Shown: in pieces, positions 1 through 5,931 of the stretch
Layout of the letters: the number at the start of each line of letters is the position of its first letter
Position numbering within the stretch: position 1 is the stretch's first letter
Source of the DNA: CAVYYW01 sp963772845
GTDB taxonomy: Bacteria; Bacillota; Bacilli; Bacillales; Sporolactobacillaceae
DNA: 10,343 nt
Assembly: GCA_963772845.1 (NCBI GenBank)
Contig: CAVYYW010000035.1
Span: 1-10,343, forward strand
Direction: 5' to 3'
The notes under the pieces: generated by a model
Seen by the model: only the letters and a program-made list of their open reading frames with translations
Databases searched by the model: none
Told to the model about the DNA's origin: nothing
Program-made: the position numbers and the translations under genes

Positions 1-236
1 TATAGGCAGTAAAGCGTAGCCGCACGTCTCAGTCCTGACAGGCAGTGGAGGTACGAAAAGGGAAGGTTGTCTGGTTAGTCTCTTGTAGGAACTTGAAGAT
101 TTTCCGAAGAAAAGTTCATTTTCTCTGAAGGGAAAGCGAAGGATCTAAAGGACTGGCAACCGAAACAAGATATTGTGAGAAAAGGTCCCCCAAAGGACTG
201 TTCTGTTTATATACAACTTAAAAAGAAGATAAAATT

Positions 237-265
237 AGCGGATCGCTATGACGATCCGCTTTATT
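237..265 (+). terminator. Candidate intrinsic terminator hairpin
   Basis: AGCGGATCG (237-245) pairs perfectly with CGATCCGCT (252-260) around the loop CTATGA, followed by TTTATT. The tail is short, so it is a modest terminator for something transcribed rightward from the window edge. On the minus strand the hairpin would be followed by AATTTTATC, so either direction is possible. No gene in the window clearly uses it. Confidence 0.45.
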
Positions 266-650
266 CATGGAAAAGGATGTTTTTAATAGATTGATCGATT
301 AACAATCTTATGGACGGCTGTTACAACGATTGAAAGTTTATACAAAGTGAGCGTCTTTCCGCTTTAATGTAGAGACAAAAAATGAGTTCTCGGCCACTTA
401 GAAGAGGTTTTAAGCACCAAAGGTAAGATTTGAGATTCGAAATCTAGTTTTGTGTGCCAACGTATATTGTTTACGTGCCAAATTAAGTTTATGCTCAAAA
501 GTAAAAATGATTCCAAATTCGAGACGATGGTTCAGGCGAGTAAATCTGCAAAACAACCGAAGAAGGCGAGCGTACTTAACCTAAATTGCATTAATTGAAT
601 ATTTAAAAGGGGAAAAAAGTGGAGATGGCAAGATCCCTCGGAATAAACGA

Positions 651-830
651 GTGGCCACTGAAAAAAAAAGTTAGCTGAGGTCGTGCCCGTGGAAAGCGAG
701 CAGCCTAGAGTGAAATCAACAGACATGACGACACCGAGGGACTTTTTCAGTGGCCAGATAGCGGTCCCGAGAAACGAGCGTCGAGGAGGCTCGCTGAACG
801 CCTGCGGAGGGTATTTCCGCTTTCAATGGA
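651..830 (+). repeat. Dispersed Bacillaceae-type repeat, copy 1
   Basis: This non-coding element shares blocks with two other places in the window. The block GCCCGTGGAAAGCGAGCAGC at 686-705 recurs at 10247-10266. It is followed in both by a GAAATCAAC-like stretch and then GACTTTTT(C/T)AGTGGCC, which ends at 755 here. A reverse-strand relative occupies 9524-9586. GGCCACTGAAAAA at 653-665 is the reverse complement of TTTTTCAGTGGCC at 743-755, so this part has inverted ends. The segment after 755 has GGAGGCTCGCTGAACGC (784-800), also found reverse-complemented in copy 2. Similar sequences are scattered between genes in many Bacillaceae; that statement is from memory. The right boundary is approximate. 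Confidence 0.7.
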
Positions 831-927
831 TTGCATCCGTATTTTCTTCACGCGGTGTGGTCCCAAAGAGGGTATTTCAAGTACAGTGGAAAATGAACGA
901 TTTTTCATTTAATTTATAGTATCCTCG

Positions 928-964
928 AAAAAAACCTGACTGAGAAACTAACAGCCAGGTTTTT
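928..964 (-). terminator. Terminator of the moeA-mobB-moaE-moaD operon
   Basis: Read on the minus strand this follows the moaD stop by about 13 bases. AAAAACCTG (930-938) pairs with CAGGTTTTT (956-964). The stem continues inward through CTG (940-942) and CAG (952-954) after one A-C mismatch, around a 9-base loop. The minus-strand tail is a run of seven T (928-934). The T-run on the other side could also serve rightward transcription. Confidence 0.85.
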
Positions 965-977
965 CATAGCTCGTCTA

Positions 978-1214
978 TTATCCTCCGCTTACAGGAGGAA
1001 TAATAGCTACAACATCATTCGCTGAAACAATGAGCTCATCAGATGCGTAAGATTCATTCACTGCTACAAGGGATTCTTCCATGTAGTCAAGTCCATTAAT
1101 CTCTGCGCTTAGACGGTCTTTAATTTCCTTGACGGTTAGAGCCGAATCATCAAAGTATACTTTGTCTTTTCCCGCCCGTTCCTTTAGTCCTGCAAATAAT
1201 AATACGGTAATCAT
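978..1214 (-). CDS. moaD: Molybdopterin synthase small subunit MoaD
   Basis: This 78-residue beta-grasp (ubiquitin-like) protein is the sulfur carrier of molybdopterin synthase. Its C-terminal glycine is thiocarboxylated, and the sulfur is then transferred within the MoaD-MoaE complex to cyclic pyranopterin monophosphate. Visible evidence is the length, normal for the family, the N-terminal strand MITVLLFAGL, and the diagnostic C-terminus IIPPVSGG with its Gly-Gly tail. The ATG overlaps the moaE stop as ATGA (1211-1214), and AAAGGAG (1222-1228) lies 7 bases upstream, so the start is firm. It is the last gene of the operon and is followed directly by a terminator. The activating enzyme MoeB is not in the window and must be encoded elsewhere if the pathway is complete. 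Confidence 0.95.
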   Translation of the reverse strand: MITVLLFAGLKERAGKDKVYFDDSALTVKEIKDRLSAEINGLDYMEESLVAVNESYASDELIVSANDVVAIIPPVSGG

Positions 1215-1681
1215 GTGTTCTCTCCTTTAAACGGAGGATCAGCAGAGTAATCCACTGTCTCCTTCTGATTTCCGATCCATGAATCACCATTTTCCCAGTG
1301 TTCTTTTTTCCAAATCGGAACAATATCTTTAATTCGCTCAATGGCATATTCGCAAGCCTCAAAACTTGCTTTTCGATGGGGGGTCGCTACACTGATCACA
1401 ACTGCTATATCCGAGATCTCCAGTGTGCCGATCCGATGCGTAATCGCGACCCGAGCGTCTGGCCATTGTACGTTGATCTCTTCCCCTATTTTTTCTAGTT
1501 GCTTAACAGCCATCGGAATATACGCTTCGTATTCTAAATAGAGGGTCCGTTTGCCTTTTGTAAGTTCACGGACTGTTCCTATAAAAACATTTACGGCGCC
1601 GGCATCTGCATGAACGGTTTTATGGTAGACATTCATAATGTCTATGGGTTTTTCTGTGATTTCAAATGCCTTTTCTATCAC
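1211..1681 (-). CDS. moaE: Molybdopterin synthase catalytic subunit MoaE
   Basis: This is the large subunit of molybdopterin synthase (156 residues, normal length). It converts cyclic pyranopterin monophosphate to molybdopterin dithiolene using two MoaD thiocarboxylates, in the cytoplasm. Visible motifs are FIGTVRELTKGKRTLYLEYEAY's parts FIGTVR (33-38) and LEYEAY (49-54), PHRKASFEACEYAIERIK (101-118), and PIWKKEHW (122-129). By family knowledge, Arg38, His102-Arg103, Lys118 and the 125-126 lysine pair correspond to conserved active-site positions. The start is GTG at 1681, chosen because GGGAGG (1690-1695) stands 8 bases ahead. The gene begins inside mobB, overlapping it by 20 bases, and its TGA overlaps the moaD ATG. 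The pair should be made in balanced amounts by translational coupling (inference). Confidence 0.95.
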   Translation of the reverse strand: MIEKAFEITEKPIDIMNVYHKTVHADAGAVNVFIGTVRELTKGKRTLYLEYEAYIPMAVKQLEKIGEEINVQWPDARVAITHRIGTLEISDIAVVISVATPHRKASFEACEYAIERIKDIVPIWKKEHWENGDSWIGNQKETVDYSADPPFKGENT

Positions 1682-2198
1682 ACCTTTTTCCTCCCATTTG
1701 ATTTATTAAATCATCAATAACCTGCTGAGAATCCTGCCTGCTGAAAACTGGAATCGCTGTGAGGCGTTGAAGCCGTTCAACAGAATCAGCCGTTATCACA
1801 CACTGAATGTTTTCAAGAGAAGACAGCAGGTGATCATCATCTTCAGAGCGGTGAAACAGCACTTTCATATAGCCTGCTTTCTTAAATCCTTCTATTAAAA
1901 GAACATCGAACCTGTTCAGCATTTGATAGAACATGACCCATTCACTTAAATCGACTGGGATAAGCGATCTATGAACCGACTGTTCTGGAGTTATATATGT
2001 CAGTGCATCAGGGGAGGATTCCCAAAGATTTCCAGTGTCTGTTCCTTTTTTAAATATAGCATTTTCATTGTCATCCTTATGAGCATGGTGCTTCATCACA
2101 GCAGTTACCATTCCGCTAGCCTTTAGCTGCTCATTTAATGCCTTCAAAAATGTCGTTTTGCCGCTGTTATGATATCCGGCAAACTGCCATATTTTCAT
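1662..2198 (-). CDS. mobB: Molybdopterin-guanine dinucleotide biosynthesis adaptor MobB
   Basis: This P-loop GTPase-like protein (178 residues) is thought to assist attachment of GMP to Mo-molybdopterin or its delivery to apoenzymes. The family is not essential and its exact role is unsettled. The Walker A motif GYHNSGKT is at residues 8-15 right after the first strand. HHAHKDD (37-43) and GTDTGNLW (52-59) follow, then the strand-end motif LLIEGFKKAGYMKV (100-113). The start is the ATG at 2198: it forms an ATGA overlap with the moeA stop, and the in-frame TTG six bases upstream is less likely. The C-terminus runs 20 bases into moaE. MobA, the usual partner, is absent from the window. Confidence 0.93.
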   Translation of the reverse strand: MKIWQFAGYHNSGKTTFLKALNEQLKASGMVTAVMKHHAHKDDNENAIFKKGTDTGNLWESSPDALTYITPEQSVHRSLIPVDLSEWVMFYQMLNRFDVLLIEGFKKAGYMKVLFHRSEDDDHLLSSLENIQCVITADSVERLQRLTAIPVFSRQDSQQVIDDLINQMGGKRCDRKGI

Positions 2199-3466
2199 CG
2201 CCAAAAATATTCACGATCCTCTCCATTTAAAAGCAGAACGTCTACTTTGTCACCGGATTGATAGCCTCGTGTCCCGCCCGGCAAAATCATAAGCGCATTG
2301 GCAAGAGCAAGCGAGGTTACCACATTAGATTTATCCAGACCGATCGGCAGGGCATGCCATGTACCCTTCTTACGCTCGACCCGACACCGGACAAATCTCG
2401 TAAAGGGATTAGGCTTAGGAAAGTCTTCTTGAAGAATAGCTTCGTCCTGATCTTTAAACAGATATGAAGCGCCCTGCAGCTTTTTCAAATAGGGACCGGT
2501 AAAAAGAGAAAACCCGACAAAGCAAGCTGATGGATTCCCGGATAGACCAAAGAGACGCCGATTGTTCTTTAACGCAGCAACCGTCGTCACACTCCCTGGC
2601 CGCATCGCTACTTTATTAAATAATACGTCGGCTTTAAGATGCTGATAAATATCCGGCAGAAAATCAAAGTCACCTACTGAAACACCACCGGTGGTAATGA
2701 GTATATCCACTTCTTGAAGTCCCTGTTCTACAGCTTCTATACTTGAAGGAAGATCATCCTGTAATTGTCCAAGATACTTAGGCACGCCTCCTGCTTCTTT
2801 AATCATCGACAGAATCATAGGAGCGTTGCTGTTTCTGATTTTACCATGAACAAGCGGTTCTGAAGGCTCCAGGAGCTCAGAGCCTGTCGCAATAACGCCA
2901 ACAACAGGCCGGCGATATACAGAGACTTTATAATAACCGAAAGTAGCTAGCACTGCTTTGACCCCAGGGGTAATATAGCTGCCTTTTTTGAGCATTACGG
3001 TTCCTTTTTTGGTGTCTTCTCCTTGACGGGAAATATTATGCCCTGAGGGGAAAGGCCTTGTGATTTCTATGTACGCATTTCCATCGTCATCCTTGATATC
3101 TTTAGCAAGTTCGAGCATAACAATGGCATCAGCCCCTTCAGGCATGGCGGCTCCGGTCATGATTCGGTAAACATTCCCGGAATGAAGCGGATGATCAGCG
3201 ACTGACCCTGCTCCAATGGTTTCCAGAACCTTGAGGCGCACTGGGTTTTCTCTGGAGGCGTCAACAGTGTCAGCGCTTATGACAGCAAAGCCATCATATG
3301 GTGAACGATCAAATGCCGGAACATCCTGATCTGCAAGAATATCTTCAGCAAGATAACGATGATCGGACGCTTCTAATAAAACGTCTTCCGTTTCAAGCGG
3401 CTGGACGTCCTCCAGCACTTTACTTACTGCGTCTTTGACAGGAAGAGGCTCACGTTTTTTGAGCAT
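2195..3466 (-). CDS. moeA: Molybdopterin molybdenumtransferase MoeA
   Basis: MoeA inserts molybdate into adenylated molybdopterin to give active molybdenum cofactor. It is a cytoplasmic dimer. The 423 residues show the expected domains: the N-terminal MoeA region with PAFDRSPYDGFAV (50-62) and TGAAMPEGADAIV (104-116), the molybdopterin-binding fold with TGSELL (194-199), TTGGVSVGDFDFLP (258-271) and LSGNPSA (308-314), and a C-terminal beta domain with ILPGGTRGYQSGD (394-406). I chose the ATG at 3466 (MLKKREPLPV) because homologues such as B. subtilis MoeA begin there; an in-frame ATG at 3484 would add six residues and has only a weak AAGAAG site. It is the first gene of the operon. Only about 60-70 bases separate it from the yitW terminator, so its promoter must lie there; TATGAT and TATAAG-like hexamers are present but no good -35. 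Confidence 0.95.
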   Translation of the reverse strand: MLKKREPLPVKDAVSKVLEDVQPLETEDVLLEASDHRYLAEDILADQDVPAFDRSPYDGFAVISADTVDASRENPVRLKVLETIGAGSVADHPLHSGNVYRIMTGAAMPEGADAIVMLELAKDIKDDDGNAYIEITRPFPSGHNISRQGEDTKKGTVMLKKGSYITPGVKAVLATFGYYKVSVYRRPVVGVIATGSELLEPSEPLVHGKIRNSNAPMILSMIKEAGGVPKYLGQLQDDLPSSIEAVEQGLQEVDILITTGGVSVGDFDFLPDIYQHLKADVLFNKVAMRPGSVTTVAALKNNRRLFGLSGNPSACFVGFSLFTGPYLKKLQGASYLFKDQDEAILQEDFPKPNPFTRFVRCRVERKKGTWHALPIGLDKSNVVTSLALANALMILPGGTRGYQSGDKVDVLLLNGEDREYFWR

Positions 3467-3529
3467 GTAATCACTGCTTTCCATAAAAAAATTGGTTCTT
3501 CTTATACGATCATACCCTTTTAAATGAGC

Positions 3530-3554
3530 AAAAACACCCTTTTCGGGTGCTTTT
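3530..3554 (-). terminator. Terminator after yitW
   Basis: CACCC (3535-3539) pairs with GGGTG (3545-3549) around TTTTC, and the flanking A-run (3530-3534) pairs with TTTT (3551-3554) across one mismatch. On the minus strand the hairpin starts 3 bases beyond the yitW stop and ends in TTTTTGC. It separates yitW from the Moco operon, although the short stem may allow read-through. Confidence 0.75.
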
Positions 3555-3557
3555 GAC

Positions 3558-3869
3558 TTATGAAATACCTAATGCAATTTTTGCGTAACGTGACATGTTA
3601 TCTTTTGACCATGGTGGATTCCATACAATATTCACCTGGACGTCTGTCACTTCATCAAACTCAGAAAAAGCATTCTTTACTTCATGCTGGATCGTCGCGG
3701 CAAGCGGGCAACCCATTGCAGTAAGGGTCATTGTTACCAGCACTTCACCTTTTTCATCCATATCAGCATCGTACACCAAGCCTAAGTTGACTATGTCTAT
3801 GCCAAGCTCTGGATCGATAACTTCTTCAAGAGCTTCCATTAGCTGTTCCCTTGATAATTTTTGGGACAT
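3558..3869 (-). CDS. yitW: SufT/MIP18-family iron-sulfur maturation protein (YitW)
   Basis: This is a small cytoplasmic DUF59 (MIP18/PaaD-like) protein of 103 residues, the normal stand-alone length. The family helps mature iron-sulfur proteins, probably as a carrier or targeting factor downstream of the SUF scaffold; the precise step is not settled. Diagnostic sequences are DPELGIDIVNLGLVY (19-33), the block TLTAMGCPLA (48-57) with the conserved Cys54, and VWNPPW (82-87) followed by SRYAKIALGI (93-102). Near-identical blocks occur in B. subtilis YitW, which is why I use that symbol. The ATG has AAAGGGGG 8 bases upstream. A sigma-A-like promoter lies at 3901-3929 and a terminator follows the stop, so it can be a single-gene unit. 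The three genes upstream are on the same strand, with only one weak barrier in between. Confidence 0.92.
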   Translation of the reverse strand: MSQKLSREQLMEALEEVIDPELGIDIVNLGLVYDADMDEKGEVLVTMTLTAMGCPLAATIQHEVKNAFSEFDEVTDVQVNIVWNPPWSKDNMSRYAKIALGIS

Positions 3870-3900
3870 TTAATCATCCCCCTTTCCGTTCTTTAATCTC

Positions 3901-3929
3901 ATTATAATATAGATAGCACCGCTTTTCCA
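3901..3929 (-). promoter_or_regulatory. Sigma-A-type promoter of yitW
   Basis: On the minus strand TGGAAA (3924-3929) and a perfect TATAAT (3901-3906) are separated by exactly 17 bases. Transcription would start near 3894, giving a leader of about 25 bases to the yitW ATG at 3869. An imperfect inverted repeat at 3927-3947 overlaps the -35 box. Confidence 0.65.
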
Positions 3930-3952
3930 TCCAACCGGGTGGAATGGCCAAA

Positions 3953-4144
3953 TCATTGATAAAAAGCTTCTTCTGAGTCAGCGTTTTTTTGGCGTGAAGG
4001 CGTCCGGTGATTGCTCAAAGTCTGAGGAAGCGTGAGAATAGCCGTGGTCACTTCGTCCAGCTTGCGTTCAATCCGGTGAAGCAAATACAGCGTCACAACG
4101 ATCGGAAACCCAATATTTTGAACCATCATCATTGACTCTTTCAT
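3953..4144 (-). CDS. YvrJ-family small membrane protein
   Basis: This 63-residue protein of unknown function belongs to the YvrJ family by its pattern NIGFPIVVTLYLLHRIERKL (residues 10-29). One hydrophobic segment (about 8-23) is followed by a charged amphipathic helix (about 24-38) and a polar, probably disordered tail (39-63). It should be a single-pass membrane protein with a cytoplasmic tail. The start is supported by AAAGGGG ending about 8 bases upstream. It follows DUF1659 and DUF2922 genes, a grouping familiar from many Firmicutes. The layout of one helix plus charged coil resembles small phage holin-like proteins such as BhlA, but there are no phage genes nearby, so I do not call it a holin. 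Confidence 0.8.
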   Translation of the reverse strand: MKESMMMVQNIGFPIVVTLYLLHRIERKLDEVTTAILTLPQTLSNHRTPSRQKNADSEEAFYQ

Positions 4145-4179
4145 GCGTTCTGCCCCTTTCTATTGATTTAAGCTAAATT

Positions 4180-4205
4180 AAAAGGAGAGCAGAAGCCCTC
4201 CTTTT
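4180..4205 (-). terminator. Terminator after the DUF2922 gene
   Basis: AAAAGGAG (4180-4187) pairs with CTCCTTTT (4198-4205). The inner GC/GC pairs (4189-4190 with 4195-4196) continue the stem after an A-C mismatch and leave the tetraloop AGAA. The minus-strand tail reads TTTTAATTT. It lies 9 bases beyond the DUF2922 stop and only 35 bases before the YvrJ-family start, so it may partly limit expression of that gene. Confidence 0.7.
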
Positions 4206-4214
4206 GTTTGCTCA

Positions 4215-4430
4215 TTAACTTAAAACAATGTCTGTGACATTTCTTTCAACAATCCTGGCACTTTTTGCTTTGACAAAGTTTCCGCCTGAAGAAGTGAAAA
4301 TATTCTCTTCAACAATAGCTGACATAGCTGCATTAATTTTAGCTGGATCAACTGGCTCAACCGGCTGATCCAATACAATACTGGCTGATTTACCTTGCTC
4401 ATTTTCAAAAATCAGTTCCAACGTTTTCAT
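4215..4430 (-). CDS. DUF2922 domain protein
   Basis: This 71-residue protein of unknown function matches the DUF2922 pattern: a starting strand KTLELIFENEQGK (2-14), a second strand (15-21), a proline-rich turn, a helix around DPAKINAAMSAIVEENIF (28-45), then two C-terminal strands with AKSARIVERNVTDIVL (55-70). There is no signal peptide or membrane segment, so it is probably cytoplasmic. GGGAGG about 9 bases upstream supports the ATG. It lies 30 bases after the DUF1659 gene, almost certainly in one transcript, and is followed by a terminator. Its overall order of strands and helix parallels its neighbour. Confidence 0.85.
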   Translation of the reverse strand: MKTLELIFENEQGKSASIVLDQPVEPVDPAKINAAMSAIVEENIFTSSGGNFVKAKSARIVERNVTDIVLS

Positions 4431-4460
4431 TCAGATTGACCTCCCTGTTTTTTTCTGTGT

Positions 4461-4682
4461 TTACGCATTGGTAATTTCAATTGCATCATCCCGCTCAACT
4501 GAAACGAGTGGCAGCTGCTGTAAAGGAGCTAAAGCTGCAGCAACCCGGTAAAGCTGATCCTGTGTTGCAAGTGTTGTAATGTTCCGAAAGCTTTTTCGCT
4601 TTACAGATGGTTTTCCTTTGGCGTCCATCCCTGCATCAAAAGTTAAAACAAACGTTGATTGAAAGACTGTTCCGTTTGCCAT
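4461..4682 (-). CDS. DUF1659 domain protein
   Basis: This 73-residue protein of unknown function has the DUF1659 pattern: strand STFVLTFDAG (9-18), a Lys/Arg-rich hairpin GKPSVKRKSFRNI (23-35), helix TQDQLYRVAAALAPLQ (40-55), and final strands LVSVERDDAIEIT (59-71). I place the start at the ATG at 4682 because AAAGGAGG (4691-4698) precedes it by 8 bases. An in-frame GTG at 4691 overlaps that ribosome site and cannot be the start. It is first of a likely DUF1659-DUF2922(-YvrJ) transcript. I could not find a convincing promoter in the roughly 160 bases upstream. Confidence 0.85.
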   Translation of the reverse strand: MANGTVFQSTFVLTFDAGMDAKGKPSVKRKSFRNITTLATQDQLYRVAAALAPLQQLPLVSVERDDAIEITNA

Positions 4683-4690
4683 TTCTTTCA

Positions 4691-4698
4691 CCTCCTTT
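4691..4698 (-). promoter_or_regulatory. Ribosome site fixing the DUF1659 start
   Basis: The minus strand reads AAAGGAGG here, a near-perfect match to the 16S rRNA 3' end, 8 bases before the ATG at 4682. It rules out the longer GTG-initiated frame beginning at 4691. Confidence 0.9.
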
Positions 4699-4849
4699 CT
4701 TTTGCCTATAGATCGGTTTCAAGAAAGAAAAGTGGTGAGCAGAGGGGGGATATTCTCTATCAGTGCTATCAGAGAGACGTTGTATAACCTGATGCTTATT
4801 GTGGGAGGATCCTGAATAACCTTGAATCAGAAGGCATTAATGAACCAAG

Positions 4850-4885
4850 CGGGCAAAAAAAACCAGATCCGCTAACAGATCTGGT
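4850..4885 (-). terminator. Terminator of yitV
   Basis: ACCAGATC (4862-4869) pairs perfectly with GATCTGGT (4878-4885) around an 8-base loop. On the minus strand it is followed by a run of eight or more T (the complement of the A-run ending at 4862). It lies 9 bases beyond the yitV stop. Confidence 0.88.
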
Positions 4886-4894
4886 ATGCTCTCC

Positions 4895-5662
4895 TTATTT
4901 ATGAATCGGTTTTTTAACATGGCTGAGCCAGTCAATCATTTGAGTCGCTGCTGTATTTGTGACACTATGCCCAGCAGAAGGATCTTCAATAAAAGTCAGA
5001 GCAGCAGTGTTTTTATTGTCTTGAAAGAACTTATACGCCCCTTCAAAAGGAACTTCACTGTCTTTCATTCCATGCCAGAAAAATAGGGGCCGGCCATTCA
5101 GCGTTTCTGGATAATCTCCTAAATCATAATCATCAAGGGATTGCAGCAAAGCCTCTATCTCATTAGCCGAATAAGGAATACTGACTCCTGCCTGCCGGTA
5201 GTGCTCTAGCTGCTGTTTAGCAAATTCCTTATAGAAAGGATTTCCCATTAAAGAGATACCAGCATCTATATGTGAATAAACCTTTAAAGCTCCGAGTGTG
5301 ATCACTGCCCCCATTGAAGTACCGCCGGTAATCACCTGCTCTCCGTCTGTCAATCCAGCATTATTCATTAAACTCAGAAGCTCTCCCGTTTCCTGAATGG
5401 ATTGGAGCACGACCTTCCAAAATCCAATTTTCCGCTCCAATTCCGAAAGTTCTGTCAAACGCTCTCCATGACCAGATGCTTCAGGCAGAAGAACACGAAA
5501 GCCTTTTTCAGCTGCCTTATATGCATAATGCAGATTTTTTTCTTTCATGCTTGTCCAGCCATGCCAAAATATCAAAAGAGGGGCTGCGTGATTCTCTATA
5601 TCACGCGATTCTACCCATAGCAGAGGTGTGTTATTCATGACTTTATTTTCAATGGTTATCAT
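4895..5662 (-). CDS. yitV: Alpha/beta hydrolase, YitV-type esterase
   Basis: This 255-residue cytoplasmic serine hydrolase has no signal peptide. HGWTS (34-38) supplies the oxyanion-side HG motif. GGTSMG (113-118) is the nucleophile elbow, with Ser116. WHGMKDSEVP (196-205) gives the acid Asp201, and DPSAGHSV (227-234) the catalytic His232. Length and blocks match B. subtilis YitV, a predicted esterase of unknown natural substrate. CAGGAGG 9 bases upstream fixes the ATG. It has its own candidate promoter and a strong terminator, so it is probably monocistronic. It is divergent from yitU and close to yitW, as in B. subtilis (where yitU, yitV and yitW are neighbours), but here three small genes separate yitV and yitW. 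Confidence 0.92.
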   Translation of the reverse strand: MITIENKVMNNTPLLWVESRDIENHAAPLLIFWHGWTSMKEKNLHYAYKAAEKGFRVLLPEASGHGERLTELSELERKIGFWKVVLQSIQETGELLSLMNNAGLTDGEQVITGGTSMGAVITLGALKVYSHIDAGISLMGNPFYKEFAKQQLEHYRQAGVSIPYSANEIEALLQSLDDYDLGDYPETLNGRPLFFWHGMKDSEVPFEGAYKFFQDNKNTAALTFIEDPSAGHSVTNTAATQMIDWLSHVKKPIHK

Positions 5663-5683
5663 GTATGGCGTCCTCCTGTGTAC

Positions 5684-5712
5684 AATATAAAAAAGCTGTT
5701 GATTTATTGTAA
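5684..5712 (-). promoter_or_regulatory. Candidate sigma-A promoter of yitV
   Basis: On the minus strand TTACAA (5707-5712) and TATATT (5684-5689) are 17 bases apart. The predicted start near 5677 would place the ribosome site almost at the 5' end of the message, an unusually short leader. This lowers confidence. Confidence 0.45.
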
Positions 5713-5917
5713 GCCATCTGTAAAGTTTATTCTTCTATTACCTTACCCTACTTTTTCTATGATAAGATAATTTTAGGATAAACTATACTAATAAGTAGTT
5801 TTTTCTAACCAAATGTTGCGAACGACAAAATGTTTCCATGTATATAGTGAAATAACAACAATCTTTACGAAAACAGCCATTAAGGATGATAAAAACGTAC
5901 TGTTTAAGTAAGCGCTG

Positions 5918-5923
5918 AAAGGA
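5918..5923 (+). promoter_or_regulatory. Ribosome site fixing the yitU start
   Basis: AAAGGA lies 8 bases before the ATG at 5932. An in-frame ATG at 5923 overlaps this site and so is unlikely to be used. Confidence 0.75.
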
Positions 5924-5931
5924 TGACTCTA

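Larger units (their letters stand above)
1..929. other. Gene-poor left flank, no credible gene
   Basis: No frame here has a start with a ribosome site and a recognisable protein. Positions 1-230 are purine-rich and unrecognised. A 9-bp hairpin lies at 237-260. Positions 300-650 are AT-rich and featureless apart from short near-palindromes. A dispersed repeat begins at 651. The next gene, moaD, ends at 978 on the minus strand, so this region lies downstream of that operon. It may hold the tail of a gene or RNA that starts left of the window, or decayed sequence. Confidence 0.7.

Noticed and set aside
97..294. Open frame of about 66 codons on the plus strand ending at TGA 292-294
   Set aside because: No start codon with a ribosome site, no recognisable motif, and it runs through the hairpin at 237-260. 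Kept only as possible decayed sequence.
683..919. Plus-strand 78-codon frame sharing PVES...KST...FFSG with frames at 9416-9799 (minus) and 10142-10330 (plus)
   Set aside because: The similarity comes from the dispersed DNA repeat. The frames begin and end at unrelated places, lack ribosome sites, and contain indels between copies.
2198..2204. TTG start of mobB at 2204
   Set aside because: The ATG at 2198, overlapping the moeA TGA as ATGA, is a better and more common arrangement.
3470..3530. Moco riboswitch ahead of moeA
   Set aside because: Only about 60 bases separate moeA from the previous gene's terminator, too little for the Moco RNA motif, and no suitable helices are seen.
3595..3873. 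Plus-strand 92-codon frame antisense to yitW
   Set aside because: Cysteine- and serine-rich shadow of a well-supported conserved gene, with no ribosome site of its own.
3953..4144. Phage holin (BhlA-like) reading of the YvrJ-family gene
   Set aside because: The layout of one helix plus charged coil is similar, but there is no endolysin or phage gene nearby and the sequence pattern fits YvrJ better.
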